Notes: generated by a model from the letters alone, not told the origin. 64,000 nucleotides of DNA from Pseudomonas vranovensis DSM 16006 (GCF_000425805.1 NZ_KE384457.1:1-64000), one strand, 5' to 3'; shown: positions 8,207-17,405, numbered from the stretch's first letter. Numbers and translations: made by a program.

Positions 8207-9640
8207 ATGGCCGGCAAAACGCTCTACGACAAGCTCTGGGATTCGCATTTGGTCAAACAGCGCGACGATGGTTCGGCGCTGATCTATATCGACCGTCACA
8301 TCATTCATGAAGTGACGTCGCCGCAAGCCTTTGAAGGCCTGCGCCTGGCCAATCGCAAGCCCTGGCGCATCGATGCCAACATCGCCACGCCCGATCACAA
8401 CGTACCGACCACGCCAGAGCGCAAAGGCGGTATCGAGGCCATTGTCGACCAGGTGTCGCGCTTGCAGGTCCAGACCCTCGACGAAAACTGCGATGAGTAC
8501 GGCATCACCGAATTCAAGATGAACGACGTGCGTCAGGGCATCGTCCACGTCATCGGCCCGGAGCAGGGTGCAACCTTGCCGGGCATGACTGTGGTCTGCG
8601 GCGACTCGCACACCTCCACCCACGGCGCCTTCGGTGCCCTGGCCCATGGCATCGGCACCTCCGAGGTCGAGCATGTGCTCGCCACCCAGTGCCTGGTGGC
8701 CAAGAAAATGAAGAACATGCTGGTGCGCGTCGAAGGCCAGTTGCCGTTCGGCGTCACCGCCAAGGATATCGTCCTGGCCGTGATCGGCAAGATCGGTACG
8801 GCGGGCGGCAACGGCCATGCCATCGAGTTTGCCGGCAGCGCCATTCGCGACCTGTCCGTCGAAGGCCGCATGACCATCTGCAACATGTCCATCGAAGCCG
8901 GTGCTCGGGTAGGCCTGGTGGCCACCGACGAGAAGACCGTGGAGTACGTCAAGGGTCGTCCATACGCGCCGAAAGGCGAGCAGTGGGCGCAAGCGGTGGA
9001 AGCCTGGAAAGAACTGGTTTCCGACGCCGACGCTGTGTTTGACACCGTGGTCGAACTCGATGCTGCGCAGATCAAGCCGCAGGTCAGTTGGGGCACCTCG
9101 CCGGAAATGGTGCTGGCGGTTGACCAGTGCGTACCGGACCCGGCTGCCGAAGCCGACCTGGTCAAGCGCGGCTCCATCGAGCGGGCCTTGAAGTACATGG
9201 GCTTGAGCGCCAACCAGGCGATTACCGACATCCAGCTCGACCGGGTGTTCATCGGCTCCTGCACCAACTCGCGGATCGAAGACCTGCGCGCCGCTGCCGT
9301 GATCGCCAAGGGTCGCAAGGTTGCCTCGACCATCAAGCAGGCCATCGTGGTGCCGGGTTCGGGCCTGGTGAAAGCCCAGGCGGAAAAAGAAGGCCTGGAC
9401 AAGATCTTCGTCGAAGCCGGTTTCGAGTGGCGCGAACCGGGTTGCTCCATGTGCCTGGCGATGAACCCGGACCGCCTGGAGAGCGGCGAGCATTGCGCCT
9501 CGACCTCCAACCGCAACTTCGAAGGTCGCCAGGGTGCTGGCGGTCGTACCCACCTGGTGAGCCCGGCCATGGCCGCCGCCGCCGCAGTAACCGGTCGCTT
9601 TGTCGATGTACGTGAGTTGATCCAAGGGAGCGCAGCATGA
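8207..9640 (+). CDS. leuC: 3-isopropylmalate dehydratase large subunit
   Basis: With LeuD it isomerises 2-isopropylmalate to 3-isopropylmalate in leucine synthesis. The start at 8207 (MAGKTLYDKLW) has GAGGA eight bases upstream and yields 477 aa, normal for the family; the ATG 15 bp earlier lacks spacing. The 4Fe-4S ligands are Cys352 (IGSCTNSR) and Cys413/Cys416 (GCSMC). Aconitase-type motifs such as CGDSHTSTHGAFG are present. The stop overlaps the leuD start by four bases (ATGA), implying translational coupling. Confidence 0.97.
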   Translation: MAGKTLYDKLWDSHLVKQRDDGSALIYIDRHIIHEVTSPQAFEGLRLANRKPWRIDANIATPDHNVPTTPERKGGIEAIVDQVSRLQVQTLDENCDEYGITEFKMNDVRQGIVHVIGPEQGATLPGMTVVCGDSHTSTHGAFGALAHGIGTSEVEHVLATQCLVAKKMKNMLVRVEGQLPFGVTAKDIVLAVIGKIGTAGGNGHAIEFAGSAIRDLSVEGRMTICNMSIEAGARVGLVATDEKTVEYVKGRPYAPKGEQWAQAVEAWKELVSDADAVFDTVVELDAAQIKPQVSWGTSPEMVLAVDQCVPDPAAEADLVKRGSIERALKYMGLSANQAITDIQLDRVFIGSCTNSRIEDLRAAAVIAKGRKVASTIKQAIVVPGSGLVKAQAEKEGLDKIFVEAGFEWREPGCSMCLAMNPDRLESGEHCASTSNRNFEGRQGAGGRTHLVSPAMAAAAAVTGRFVDVRELIQGSAA

Positions 9641-10281
9641 AAGCCTTTACCCAGCACACCGGCCTCGTCGCGCCATTGGATCGCGCCAACGTCGACACCG
9701 ACCAGATCATTCCCAAGCAATTCTTGAAGTCGATCAAGCGCACCGGCTTTGGCCCCAACCTGTTCGACGAGTGGCGCTACCTGGATGTGGGTCAGCCGTA
9801 TCAGGACAACAGCAAGCGTCCGAAAAACCCGGACTTCGTCTTGAATCACGATCGTTACCAGGGCGCCAGCGTATTGCTCGCCCGTGAGAACTTCGGTTGT
9901 GGCTCCAGCCGCGAGCACGCGCCCTGGGCCCTTGAGGAGTACGGCTTTCGCAGCATCATTGCGCCGAGCTATGCCGATATCTTCTTCAACAACAGCTTCA
10001 AGAACGGCTTGTTGCCGATCATCCTCAGCGATGAGGAAGTGGATGAGTTGTTCAAGCAAGTCGAGGCCGATCCTGGCTACCAGCTGACCATCGACCTGCA
10101 AGAGCAGACCGTGACCCGTCCAGACGGCAAGGTACTGAGCTTCGAGATCGATGCGTTTCGCAAGCACTGCCTGCTCAACGGCCTGGACGACATCGGCCTG
10201 ACCTTGCAGGACAGCGATGCCATTGCCACTTTCGAAGCCAAGCACCGGGCCAGCCAGCCCTGGTTGTTTCGTGATGCTTGA
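9637..10281 (+). CDS. leuD: 3-isopropylmalate dehydratase small subunit
   Basis: The swivelling small subunit of isopropylmalate isomerase. It is 214 aa with the family motifs NVDTDQIIPKQFL near the N-terminus and NFGCGSSREHAPWAL at about residues 87-101, which places substrate-binding residues next to the Fe-S cluster of LeuC. It overlaps leuC by four bases. A REP palindrome follows its stop codon and may stabilise or end the transcript. Confidence 0.97.
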   Translation: MKAFTQHTGLVAPLDRANVDTDQIIPKQFLKSIKRTGFGPNLFDEWRYLDVGQPYQDNSKRPKNPDFVLNHDRYQGASVLLARENFGCGSSREHAPWALEEYGFRSIIAPSYADIFFNNSFKNGLLPIILSDEEVDELFKQVEADPGYQLTIDLQEQTVTRPDGKVLSFEIDAFRKHCLLNGLDDIGLTLQDSDAIATFEAKHRASQPWLFRDA

Positions 10282-10292
10282 TCGTTGATGTG

Positions 10293-10347
10293 ATCGCGGG
10301 GCAGACCCGCTCCCACAAACCCTGTAGGAGCGGGCTTGCCCCGCGAT
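10293..10347. repeat. REP palindrome pair, copy 1
   Basis: The arms ATCGCGGGGCAGACCCGCTC and GAGCGGGCTTGCCCCGCGAT face each other across CCACAAACCCTGTAG. The same sequence recurs at 47574, 51241 and 53040. Here it lies between leuD and the methyltransferase. Confidence 0.9.
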
Positions 10348-10365
10348 AAGTACCCGGAGCCCCCA

Positions 10366-11130
10366 ATGACCAGCACCACCCATACGGAAGTCGTCCAGCG
10401 CCAGTTCGGCGAGCAAGCCAGTGCCTACTTGAGCAGTGCCGTTCACGCCCAGGGCAGTGAGTTCGCCTTGCTGCAGGCTGAACTTGTCGGGCAAGGCCAG
10501 GCGCGTGTGCTGGACCTTGGCTGTGGTGCCGGGCATGTCAGCTTCCACATTGCACCGCTGGTGCGCGACGTAGTGGCCTATGACTTGTCGCAGCAGATGC
10601 TCGACGTGGTTGCCGCTGCCGCCGCCGAGCGCAACTTTGCCAATATCACCACCGAATGCGGTGCCGCCGAACGCTTGCCATTCGCCGATGCATCCTTCGA
10701 CTTTGTCTTCAGCCGCTACTCGGCACACCACTGGAGCGACCTGGGCCTGGCCCTGCGCGAAGTGCGCCGGGTACTCAAGCCGGGTGGGGTGGCGGCGTTC
10801 ATTGATGTGATGTCGCCTGGCAGTCCGTTGCTCGACACGTATTTGCAGAGCGTCGAGGTGATGCGTGACACCAGCCATGTGCGCGATTATTCGGCAGCCC
10901 AATGGTTGCAACAGGTCAGCGAGGCGGGCCTGTACACCCGCAGTCACACGCGCCAGCGCTTGCGCCTGGAGTTCAGTTCCTGGGTCGAGCGTATGCGTAC
11001 CCCGGACGTGATGCGCGGCGCCATACGCCATTTGCAGCAGGCGATGGGCGAAGAAGTACGGCAGTATTACCAGATTGAAGCCGACGGCTCCTTCAGCACC
11101 GATGTTCTGGTGCTCTGGGCCGAGTGCTGA
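10366..11130 (+). CDS. SAM-dependent class I methyltransferase
   Basis: A 254-aa methyltransferase (start ATG 10366; upstream codons run into the REP repeat). The SAM-binding motif VLDLGCGAGHVSFHIAP is at about residues 47-63, motif II AYDLSQQML follows, and ERLPFADASFDFVFSRYSAHHW matches the ubiE/arsM-like Methyltransf_11 family. The substrate is unknown. It lies inside the leucine gene cluster between leuD and leuB, an arrangement shared by pseudomonads, although no role in leucine synthesis is established. Confidence 0.88.
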   Translation: MTSTTHTEVVQRQFGEQASAYLSSAVHAQGSEFALLQAELVGQGQARVLDLGCGAGHVSFHIAPLVRDVVAYDLSQQMLDVVAAAAAERNFANITTECGAAERLPFADASFDFVFSRYSAHHWSDLGLALREVRRVLKPGGVAAFIDVMSPGSPLLDTYLQSVEVMRDTSHVRDYSAAQWLQQVSEAGLYTRSHTRQRLRLEFSSWVERMRTPDVMRGAIRHLQQAMGEEVRQYYQIEADGSFSTDVLVLWAEC

Positions 11131-11185
11131 TTAATTTTCCGGCAGGCCAGTGCGGCGTGTCGCTTGAGTCGAACAAGAGGAACCC

Positions 11186-12268
11186 ATGAGCAAACAGATT
11201 CTGATTCTCCCAGGTGATGGCATTGGTCCGGAAATCATGGCCGAGGCGGTCAAGGTGCTGGAACTGGCCAACGACAAGTTCCAGCTTGGCTTCAGCCTTT
11301 CCCACGACGTGATCGGTGGCGCTGCCATCGACAAGCACGGCGTGCCGCTGGCTGATGAAACCCTGGAGCGTGCGCGCCAGGCCGACGCCGTACTGCTGGG
11401 CGCCGTGGGTGGTCCGAAGTGGGACAAGATCGAGCGCGACATCCGTCCTGAGCGCGGCCTGCTGAAAATCCGTTCGCAGCTGGGCCTGTTCGCCAACCTG
11501 CGTCCGGCGATTCTTTATCCACAGTTGGCCGATGCTTCCTCGCTCAAGCCGGAAATCGTTTCTGGCCTGGATATCCTCATTGTCCGTGAGCTGACCGGCG
11601 GTATCTACTTCGGTGCTCCGCGTGGCACCCGCGAGCTGGAAGGCGGCGAGCGCCAGTCCTACGACACCCTGCCTTACAGCGAGAGCGAAATCCGCCGTAT
11701 CGCCCGCGTCGGCTTCGACATGGCCCGTGTGCGCGGCAAGAAGCTGTGCTCGGTGGACAAGGCCAACGTCCTGGCGTCCAGCCAGCTGTGGCGCGAAATC
11801 GTCGAGGAGGTGGCCAAGGACTACCCGGATGTGGAGTTGTCGCACATGTACGTCGACAACGCTGCCATGCAACTGGTGCGTGCGCCCAAGCAGTTCGACG
11901 TAATGGTCACCGACAACATGTTCGGTGACATCCTGTCGGATGAGGCTTCCATGCTCACCGGCTCCATTGGCATGCTGCCGTCAGCTTCGCTGGATGCCAA
12001 CAACAAGGGCATGTACGAGCCTTGCCACGGTTCGGCCCCAGACATCGCCGGCCAAGGCATCGCTAACCCGCTGGCAACCATTTTGTCGGTCTCGATGATG
12101 CTGCGTTACAGCTTCAATCAGCAGGCGGCTGCCGAAGCGATCGAACAGGCTGTCAGCCAGGTGCTGGATCAGGGGCTGCGCACGGGCGACATCTGGTCGA
12201 CCGGCTGCAGCAAAGTGGGTACGCAGGAAATGGGCGACGCAGTAGTCGCAGCGCTGCGGAATCTGTAA
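11186..12268 (+). CDS. leuB: 3-isopropylmalate dehydrogenase
   Basis: It oxidises and decarboxylates 3-isopropylmalate to 2-oxoisocaproate with NAD. The 360-aa protein begins MSKQILILPGDGIGPEI, contains the substrate-binding RxxxxxxxR region around ERGLLKIRSQL, and the signature DNMFGDILSDEASMLTGSIG near residue 245. The start has AAGAGGAA upstream. It is followed by a terminator-like hairpin before asd. Confidence 0.97.
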   Translation: MSKQILILPGDGIGPEIMAEAVKVLELANDKFQLGFSLSHDVIGGAAIDKHGVPLADETLERARQADAVLLGAVGGPKWDKIERDIRPERGLLKIRSQLGLFANLRPAILYPQLADASSLKPEIVSGLDILIVRELTGGIYFGAPRGTRELEGGERQSYDTLPYSESEIRRIARVGFDMARVRGKKLCSVDKANVLASSQLWREIVEEVAKDYPDVELSHMYVDNAAMQLVRAPKQFDVMVTDNMFGDILSDEASMLTGSIGMLPSASLDANNKGMYEPCHGSAPDIAGQGIANPLATILSVSMMLRYSFNQQAAAEAIEQAVSQVLDQGLRTGDIWSTGCSKVGTQEMGDAVVAALRNL

Positions 12269-12274
12269 TCTCTC

Positions 12275-12318
12275 GGGCCCGCTGCTGTTTTTCCTTGTGA
12301 AGCAGCGGCCCACTTTTT
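12275..12318 (+). terminator. Probable terminator between leuB and asd
   Basis: GGGCCCGCTGCT (12275-12286) pairs with AGCAGCGGCCC (12301-12311) with one bulged C; the run ACTTTTTAG follows. The stem is strong but the T-run is short, so partial read-through into asd is possible. Confidence 0.65.
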
Positions 12319-12336
12319 AGCAAAGGTGTAGTTGCG

Positions 12337-13449
12337 ATGAAACGTGTAGGTCTGATCGGTTGGCGCGGTATGGTCGGTTCCGTGCTCATGCAGCGGATGC
12401 TGGAAGAGCAGGATTTTGATCTCATCGAGCCGGTGTTCTTCACCACCTCCAACGTGGGTGGCCAGGGTCCGGCTGTGGGCAAGGATATTGCTCCGCTCAA
12501 GGACGCTTACAGCATTGAAGAGCTCAAGACCCTTGATGTGATCCTGACCTGCCAGGGCGGCGACTACACCAATGAGGTTTTCCCCAAACTGCGCGAAGCC
12601 GGCTGGCAGGGCTACTGGATCGACGCCGCTTCCAGCCTGCGCATGCAGGATGACGCGGTCATCGTCCTGGACCCGGTCAACCGCAAGGTGATCGACCAGC
12701 AGCTCGATGCCGGTACCAAGAACTACATCGGTGGCAACTGCACCGTCAGCCTGATGCTGATGGGCCTGGGCGGCCTGTTCGAGGCCGGCCTGGTCGAGTG
12801 GATGAGTGCCATGACCTACCAGGCGGCCTCCGGTGCCGGTGCGCAGAACATGCGAGAGCTGATCCGCCAGATGGGCGCTACCCATGCGGCCGTGGCCGAT
12901 GACCTGGCCAACCCGGCCAGCGCCATCCTCGACATCGACCGCAAGGTGGCCGAGGCCATGCGCAGTGAGGCCTACCCGACCGAGAACTTCGGCGTTCCGC
13001 TGGCCGGCAGCCTGATCCCATGGATCGACAAGGAGCTGCCGAACGGCCAGAGCCGCGAAGAGTGGAAGGCCCAGGCCGAGACCAACAAGATCCTCGGCCG
13101 CTTCAAGAGCCCGATCCCGGTCGATGGTATCTGCGTGCGGATCGGCGCCATGCGCTGCCACAGCCAGGCGCTGACCATCAAGCTGAACAAGGATGTCCCG
13201 ATCGCCGACATCGAAGGCATGATCAGCCAGCACAACCCTTGGGTGAAACTGGTGCCGAACCAGCGTGAAATCAGCATGCAGGAGCTGAGCCCGACCAACG
13301 TCACCGGTACCCTTAACATCCCGGTGGGTCGTCTGCGCAAGCTGAACATGGGGTCGCAGTACCTGGGCGCCTTCACCGTCGGTGACCAACTGCTGTGGGG
13401 CGCTGCCGAGCCGCTGCGTCGCATGCTGCGGATCCTGCTGGAGCGTTGA
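12337..13449 (+). CDS. asd: Aspartate-semialdehyde dehydrogenase
   Basis: It reduces aspartyl phosphate to aspartate semialdehyde with NADPH, feeding lysine, methionine, threonine and diaminopimelate. The 370-aa protein starts MKRVGLIGWRGMVGSVL (nucleotide-binding loop). The catalytic cysteine is Cys135 in GGNCTVSLML, and the YQAASGAGAQNMREL motif follows. Length and motifs match the gamma-proteobacterial type. A clear terminator follows, and a paralog lacking the cysteine starts 124 bp downstream. Confidence 0.97.
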   Translation: MKRVGLIGWRGMVGSVLMQRMLEEQDFDLIEPVFFTTSNVGGQGPAVGKDIAPLKDAYSIEELKTLDVILTCQGGDYTNEVFPKLREAGWQGYWIDAASSLRMQDDAVIVLDPVNRKVIDQQLDAGTKNYIGGNCTVSLMLMGLGGLFEAGLVEWMSAMTYQAASGAGAQNMRELIRQMGATHAAVADDLANPASAILDIDRKVAEAMRSEAYPTENFGVPLAGSLIPWIDKELPNGQSREEWKAQAETNKILGRFKSPIPVDGICVRIGAMRCHSQALTIKLNKDVPIADIEGMISQHNPWVKLVPNQREISMQELSPTNVTGTLNIPVGRLRKLNMGSQYLGAFTVGDQLLWGAAEPLRRMLRILLER

Positions 13450-13471
13450 TCGCGGCAGCGAGATGAACCCG

Positions 13472-13503
13472 AAGCCCGTGCTGCCAACAGCACGGGCTTT
13501 TTC
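13472..13503 (+). terminator. Rho-independent terminator of asd
   Basis: AAGCCCGTGCTG (13472-13483) pairs with CAGCACGGGCTT around CCAA and continues into TTTTT. A perfect stem with a T-run right after the asd stop codon. Confidence 0.92.
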
Positions 13504-13573
13504 ATTGCAGGTATTCCACGGCCACAAATCCAAGTAAAGTGCCGCTCCCGCCGTTCCAGCAGAGGATTTTTCC

Positions 13574-14584
13574 ATGAGCCAGCCTATTGATATCGCCGTC
13601 ATCGGTGCCACCGGTACAGTCGGTGAAACCCTTGTGCAGATTCTCGAAGAGCAGGATGTTGCCGTGGGAACCCTGCACCTGCTGGCCAGCAACGAATCGG
13701 CAGGCAGTGGCGTGATGTTTCGCAGTAAAAGCCTGCGGGTACGCGAGGTCGACAGTTTCGACTTCAGCAAAGTGAAGCTCGCGTTCTTCGCAGCAGGGCC
13801 AGCCGTAACCCGCAGCTTTGCCCCTCGGGCCCAGGCAGCAGGCTGCATGGTGATCGATCTGTCCGGAGGCTTGCCCGCCGGCCAGGCACCAGCCGTGGTG
13901 CCCGAAGCCAACGCTGAGCGTCTCGAAAACCTGCCGCAACCGGTTCAGGTCAGCAGCCCGAGCGCCGGAGCGGTAGCGCTTGCTGTTGCGCTGGCGCCCC
14001 TCAAGGGGTTGCTCGATATCGAGCGGGTTCAGGTGACGGCCTGTCTGGCGGTCTCTGCCCAGGGGCGTGAGGCGGTAAATGAACTGGCCCGCCAGACGGC
14101 CGAGCTGCTCAATGCCCGACCGCTGGAGCCACGCTTTTTCGACCGCCAGATGGCATTCAACGTGTTGGCCCAGGTCGGTGCCAGCGATGATCAGGGACAT
14201 GGCGCGCTGGAGCGTCGCCTGGTCGATGAACTGCGTGAGGTGCTTGAACTACCGGCCCTGAAGATTTCCGTGACATGCATTCAAGTCCCGGTGTTTTTCG
14301 GCGATAGCTACAGTGTGACCGTGCAGAGCCGTGAACCGGTCGACCTGATTGCGGTCAATGCTGCGCTGGAGGCGGCCGACAGCATCGAGCTGGTGGAGGA
14401 GGGTGATTACCCGACGCCGGTGGGTGACGCAGTCGGCCAGGACGTGGTCTATGTTGGACGAGTACGCGGTGGGATCGACGAGGTCGAGCAGCTGAATCTA
14501 TGGCTGACCACTGACAACGTGCGCAAAGGTGCGGCGCTGAACGCCGTGCAGCTGGCGCAATTGTTGATAAAACACATTGTGTAA
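13574..14584 (+). CDS. usg: Aspartate-semialdehyde dehydrogenase-like protein (USG-1 type), probably catalytically inactive
   Basis: A 336-aa paralog of Asd with the N-terminal nucleotide-binding loop VIGATGTVGETL and the overall domain order retained. At the position of the catalytic Cys (NCT in Asd) it reads SSPSAGAVAL, and the SGAGAQN substrate loop is replaced by AVSAQGREAVNEL. It therefore cannot work by the known thioester mechanism. The USG-1 family is known as Asd-like proteins of unclear function, found beside asd-fimV-truA. An ATG with upstream AGAGGA is a good start. A regulatory or scaffold role is inference. Confidence 0.88.
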   Translation: MSQPIDIAVIGATGTVGETLVQILEEQDVAVGTLHLLASNESAGSGVMFRSKSLRVREVDSFDFSKVKLAFFAAGPAVTRSFAPRAQAAGCMVIDLSGGLPAGQAPAVVPEANAERLENLPQPVQVSSPSAGAVALAVALAPLKGLLDIERVQVTACLAVSAQGREAVNELARQTAELLNARPLEPRFFDRQMAFNVLAQVGASDDQGHGALERRLVDELREVLELPALKISVTCIQVPVFFGDSYSVTVQSREPVDLIAVNAALEAADSIELVEEGDYPTPVGDAVGQDVVYVGRVRGGIDEVEQLNLWLTTDNVRKGAALNAVQLAQLLIKHIV

Positions 14585-14655
14585 AAGATACTTGCCGATA
14601 ATTTTTACCCGATAATTCTCGGTTGCCGGGGACGGTTCTATCAAAGGAAGAGGTC

Positions 14656-17358
14656 ATGCTTCGAATTCGCAAACTGGTCTTAGCAATTGCCGCGGCGTCG
14701 GCGCTGTCGTCCGGTATGGCGCATGCCCTTGGCCTGGGTGAGCTGACGCTCAAGTCGGCGCAGAACCAGCCCCTGGACGCCGAGATCGAATTGCTCGATG
14801 TGCGCGACCTGACGGCAACTGAAATGGCACCCAGCCTGGCGCCGCCTGAAGAGTTCGCCAAGGCCGGCATCGAGCGTCAGGCTTACCTCAATGACCTGAC
14901 CTTCACCCCGGTGATCAACCCCAACGGCAAAAGCGTGTTGCGGGTGACCTCGAGCCAGCCGCTGCCGGCGCCGATGGTCAAATTCATTGTCCAGGTGATG
15001 TGGCCAAGCGGCCGCCTGTTGCGGGACTACAGCGTACTGGTCAACGCCTCGGCGCTGCCGGGCGCCAAGCCTGACTCGGCAATTACGCCGGCGACCAGTG
15101 CTGCAGCCAACTACACCACGGTGCGTCGAGACACATTGTGGGAAATTGCCTCCAAGGCCCGCCAGGGTGGATCGGTGCAGCAGACCATGCTGGCCATCCA
15201 GGCGTTGAACCCCGATGCTTTCATCAATGGCAATATCAACTTGCTCAAGACCGGCCAGGTCCTGCGCATGCCCGATCAACAACAGATCGCCAGCATTCCC
15301 CAGACCGAAGCGGTGGCTGAAGTTGCCGAACAGTATTCCGCCTGGCGCGAAGGCCGGCGCCTGGGGCCGCGGGCCCGGCAGTTGGACGCCACGCACCGCG
15401 CTGGTGCCGAGGCCGCTCCGGCGCGAATCGCCAACCAGGACAACCTGCGCCTGGTAGCACCGGGCAGCAAGGCTGCCGGTAACGGCAAGGGTGTCAGCGA
15501 CAAACTCGCCGTGGCCCAGGAAACTCTCGACACCACGCGTCGCGACAATGCCGAGCTCAAGGATCGCATGGAAGATCTGCAGAGCCAGCTGGACAAGCTC
15601 GAACGCCTGATCGCCCTCAAGAATGACCAGTTGGCCAGGCTTGAAGCCCAGGGTGCTTCCGGTGAGCCGCCAGCCGTTTCCGCCGACTTGCAGCCTTCGC
15701 CAGAAGACGCCGTGGTCACGCCACCACCGGCAGCGGTCGATACAGCACCGCTTGAGCCGCCGGCACCGGTCGCGGAACAACCTGCACCGGCCAGCTCCGG
15801 CAAAATGCTCGATGACCTGCTTGCCAACCCCTACCTGCTGGCGTTGATCGCCGGTTCCGCCTTCCTGGTACTGCTGCTGTTGTTGCTGCTGGCACGCAAG
15901 CGCAAGGCCGATCAGGAGGCAGAAAAGCATCTGCGCATGGCCCGCGCCCTGGCCGAAGAAGGTGATCGCGGGCCGGACCTTGACCTGCCGCCGGACAGTT
16001 TCGACGGCCTGGAGGCGCAAGAGCCCAAGGTAACGCTGTCGCCGGCCGTGGTAGCCGCGTCGGCTGCGGCCGCCACTGCCGCCGAAGCACCTGCCAGCGA
16101 AGTGAAGCCGGTCGAACCCGCTCAGCCGCAGCCGATGGCAGCCCCTCTGGTTGCTCCGGCGGCCGACGCTGCGCCTGCACCTACGGGTGACGCGCTGCTT
16201 GATGAAGTGCAACAGTGCGTTGCCCAGGGTCGACTCAACCAGGCGGCCGAGCTGCTTGAGCCTGCTGTTGCGGCTGAACCGCAACGCAGTGACCTGCGCC
16301 TGAAACTGATGGAAGTCTATGCCCGTCAAGGCGATCGCGATGCCTTCGTGGGGCATGAGCGTCAGTTGATCGCCACCGGCCAGAATCACGCGGATGTCGA
16401 AGCCCTCAAGAGCCGGTTCCCGGCCATGGTGGCACTGGCGGCCGCAGGCGGAATCGGTGCCGCGGCCCTGGCTGCCGAACTGGATGCCCAGTACGTCCAG
16501 GCCCTGCTCAACGACGAGCCGCAGGCAGACGACGAGCCTCAGCCGGAGTCGCAACCGGAATTGGAACCTGACCCGGAAGCAGTTGCCGCTCTGGAGTCAG
16601 AGGCAGAACCGGCGCCAGAGCTGCAGCCGGAACCAGAGCTGATTGTCGAGGATGGCCTGGACAGCGCTTTCGACCTGAGTCTGGACGAAGGTCTGCAGGG
16701 CCTGGAGCTGGAAGAGCCACCGCTGCTCGACGAAGCGGCGGTTGCAGAGGCCGAAGCCGTCGAGGTCGCGCCGGAGCCTGAACTTCAGGTACCGGTTGTC
16801 GAGACGGACGATCTGGCGCCAGCCGAGCCGTTGGCTGAAGAAGTCCCCGAGCTGACCGATCTCTCTGATTTCGATCTCGATGTGGCTGGCGACCAGCCGG
16901 CTGTACTGCCGGAGAGCGAGCCGGTGGATATTGCCGCCGAGCTTGCCGCGTTCGATGAGTCGATGCCGGAGTTCGATCCGCTGAGCGAGCTCGACCTGCC
17001 GGAAGATTTCGACCTGTCGTTGTCACTGGACGATGAGTCCGATGCGGCCAAGCACTTCGCCTCGGAACTCGATGACGTCAACGCCGAGCTCGACAAGCTG
17101 TCCCAGAGCCTGGAGCAACCTTCGATCGAGCCGCATTTCACCGCCGAAGACGCCGTTGTCAGCGACGACTTGAGCGATGACCTGGAGTTCGACTACCTGG
17201 GCGGCGCTGATGAGGCGGCAACCAAGCTAGACCTGGCCCGGGCCTATATCGACATGGGTGACCATGACGGTGCCCGCGACATTCTCGACGAAGTCTGCAA
17301 GGAGGGCAGTGATGCCCAGCGTCAGGAAGCTGAAGAGATGCTTTCGCGCCTGGTCTGA
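14656..17358 (+). CDS. fimV: FimV-type polar organising protein
   Basis: A 900-aa inner-membrane protein with a signal peptide (MLRIRKLVLAIAAASALSSG), a FimV N-terminal domain (about 22-135), a LysM peptidoglycan-binding motif (about 155-207), a coiled coil (about 285-330), one membrane helix (about 392-415), TPR-like cytoplasmic repeats, a long acidic Glu/Pro-rich stretch, and the conserved C-terminal FimV helix module (last 50 residues). Family members position pili, flagella and chemosensory proteins at the pole and support type IV pilus assembly. The start at 14656 follows GGAAGAGG; the upstream TTG only adds 11 residues. Confidence 0.92.
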   Translation: MLRIRKLVLAIAAASALSSGMAHALGLGELTLKSAQNQPLDAEIELLDVRDLTATEMAPSLAPPEEFAKAGIERQAYLNDLTFTPVINPNGKSVLRVTSSQPLPAPMVKFIVQVMWPSGRLLRDYSVLVNASALPGAKPDSAITPATSAAANYTTVRRDTLWEIASKARQGGSVQQTMLAIQALNPDAFINGNINLLKTGQVLRMPDQQQIASIPQTEAVAEVAEQYSAWREGRRLGPRARQLDATHRAGAEAAPARIANQDNLRLVAPGSKAAGNGKGVSDKLAVAQETLDTTRRDNAELKDRMEDLQSQLDKLERLIALKNDQLARLEAQGASGEPPAVSADLQPSPEDAVVTPPPAAVDTAPLEPPAPVAEQPAPASSGKMLDDLLANPYLLALIAGSAFLVLLLLLLLARKRKADQEAEKHLRMARALAEEGDRGPDLDLPPDSFDGLEAQEPKVTLSPAVVAASAAAATAAEAPASEVKPVEPAQPQPMAAPLVAPAADAAPAPTGDALLDEVQQCVAQGRLNQAAELLEPAVAAEPQRSDLRLKLMEVYARQGDRDAFVGHERQLIATGQNHADVEALKSRFPAMVALAAAGGIGAAALAAELDAQYVQALLNDEPQADDEPQPESQPELEPDPEAVAALESEAEPAPELQPEPELIVEDGLDSAFDLSLDEGLQGLELEEPPLLDEAAVAEAEAVEVAPEPELQVPVVETDDLAPAEPLAEEVPELTDLSDFDLDVAGDQPAVLPESEPVDIAAELAAFDESMPEFDPLSELDLPEDFDLSLSLDDESDAAKHFASELDDVNAELDKLSQSLEQPSIEPHFTAEDAVVSDDLSDDLEFDYLGGADEAATKLDLARAYIDMGDHDGARDILDEVCKEGSDAQRQEAEEMLSRLV

Positions 17359-17378
17359 GTCCGGCCTCTGAACGTCCG

Positions 17379-17405
17379 ACGGCAGCCCGAGTGGCTGCCG
17401 TTGTC
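17379..17405 (+). terminator. Probable terminator after fimV
   Basis: ACGGCAGCC pairs perfectly with GGCTGCCGT around CGAGT, then TTGTCGTTAT. The T-run is interrupted, so efficiency is uncertain. Confidence 0.55.
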
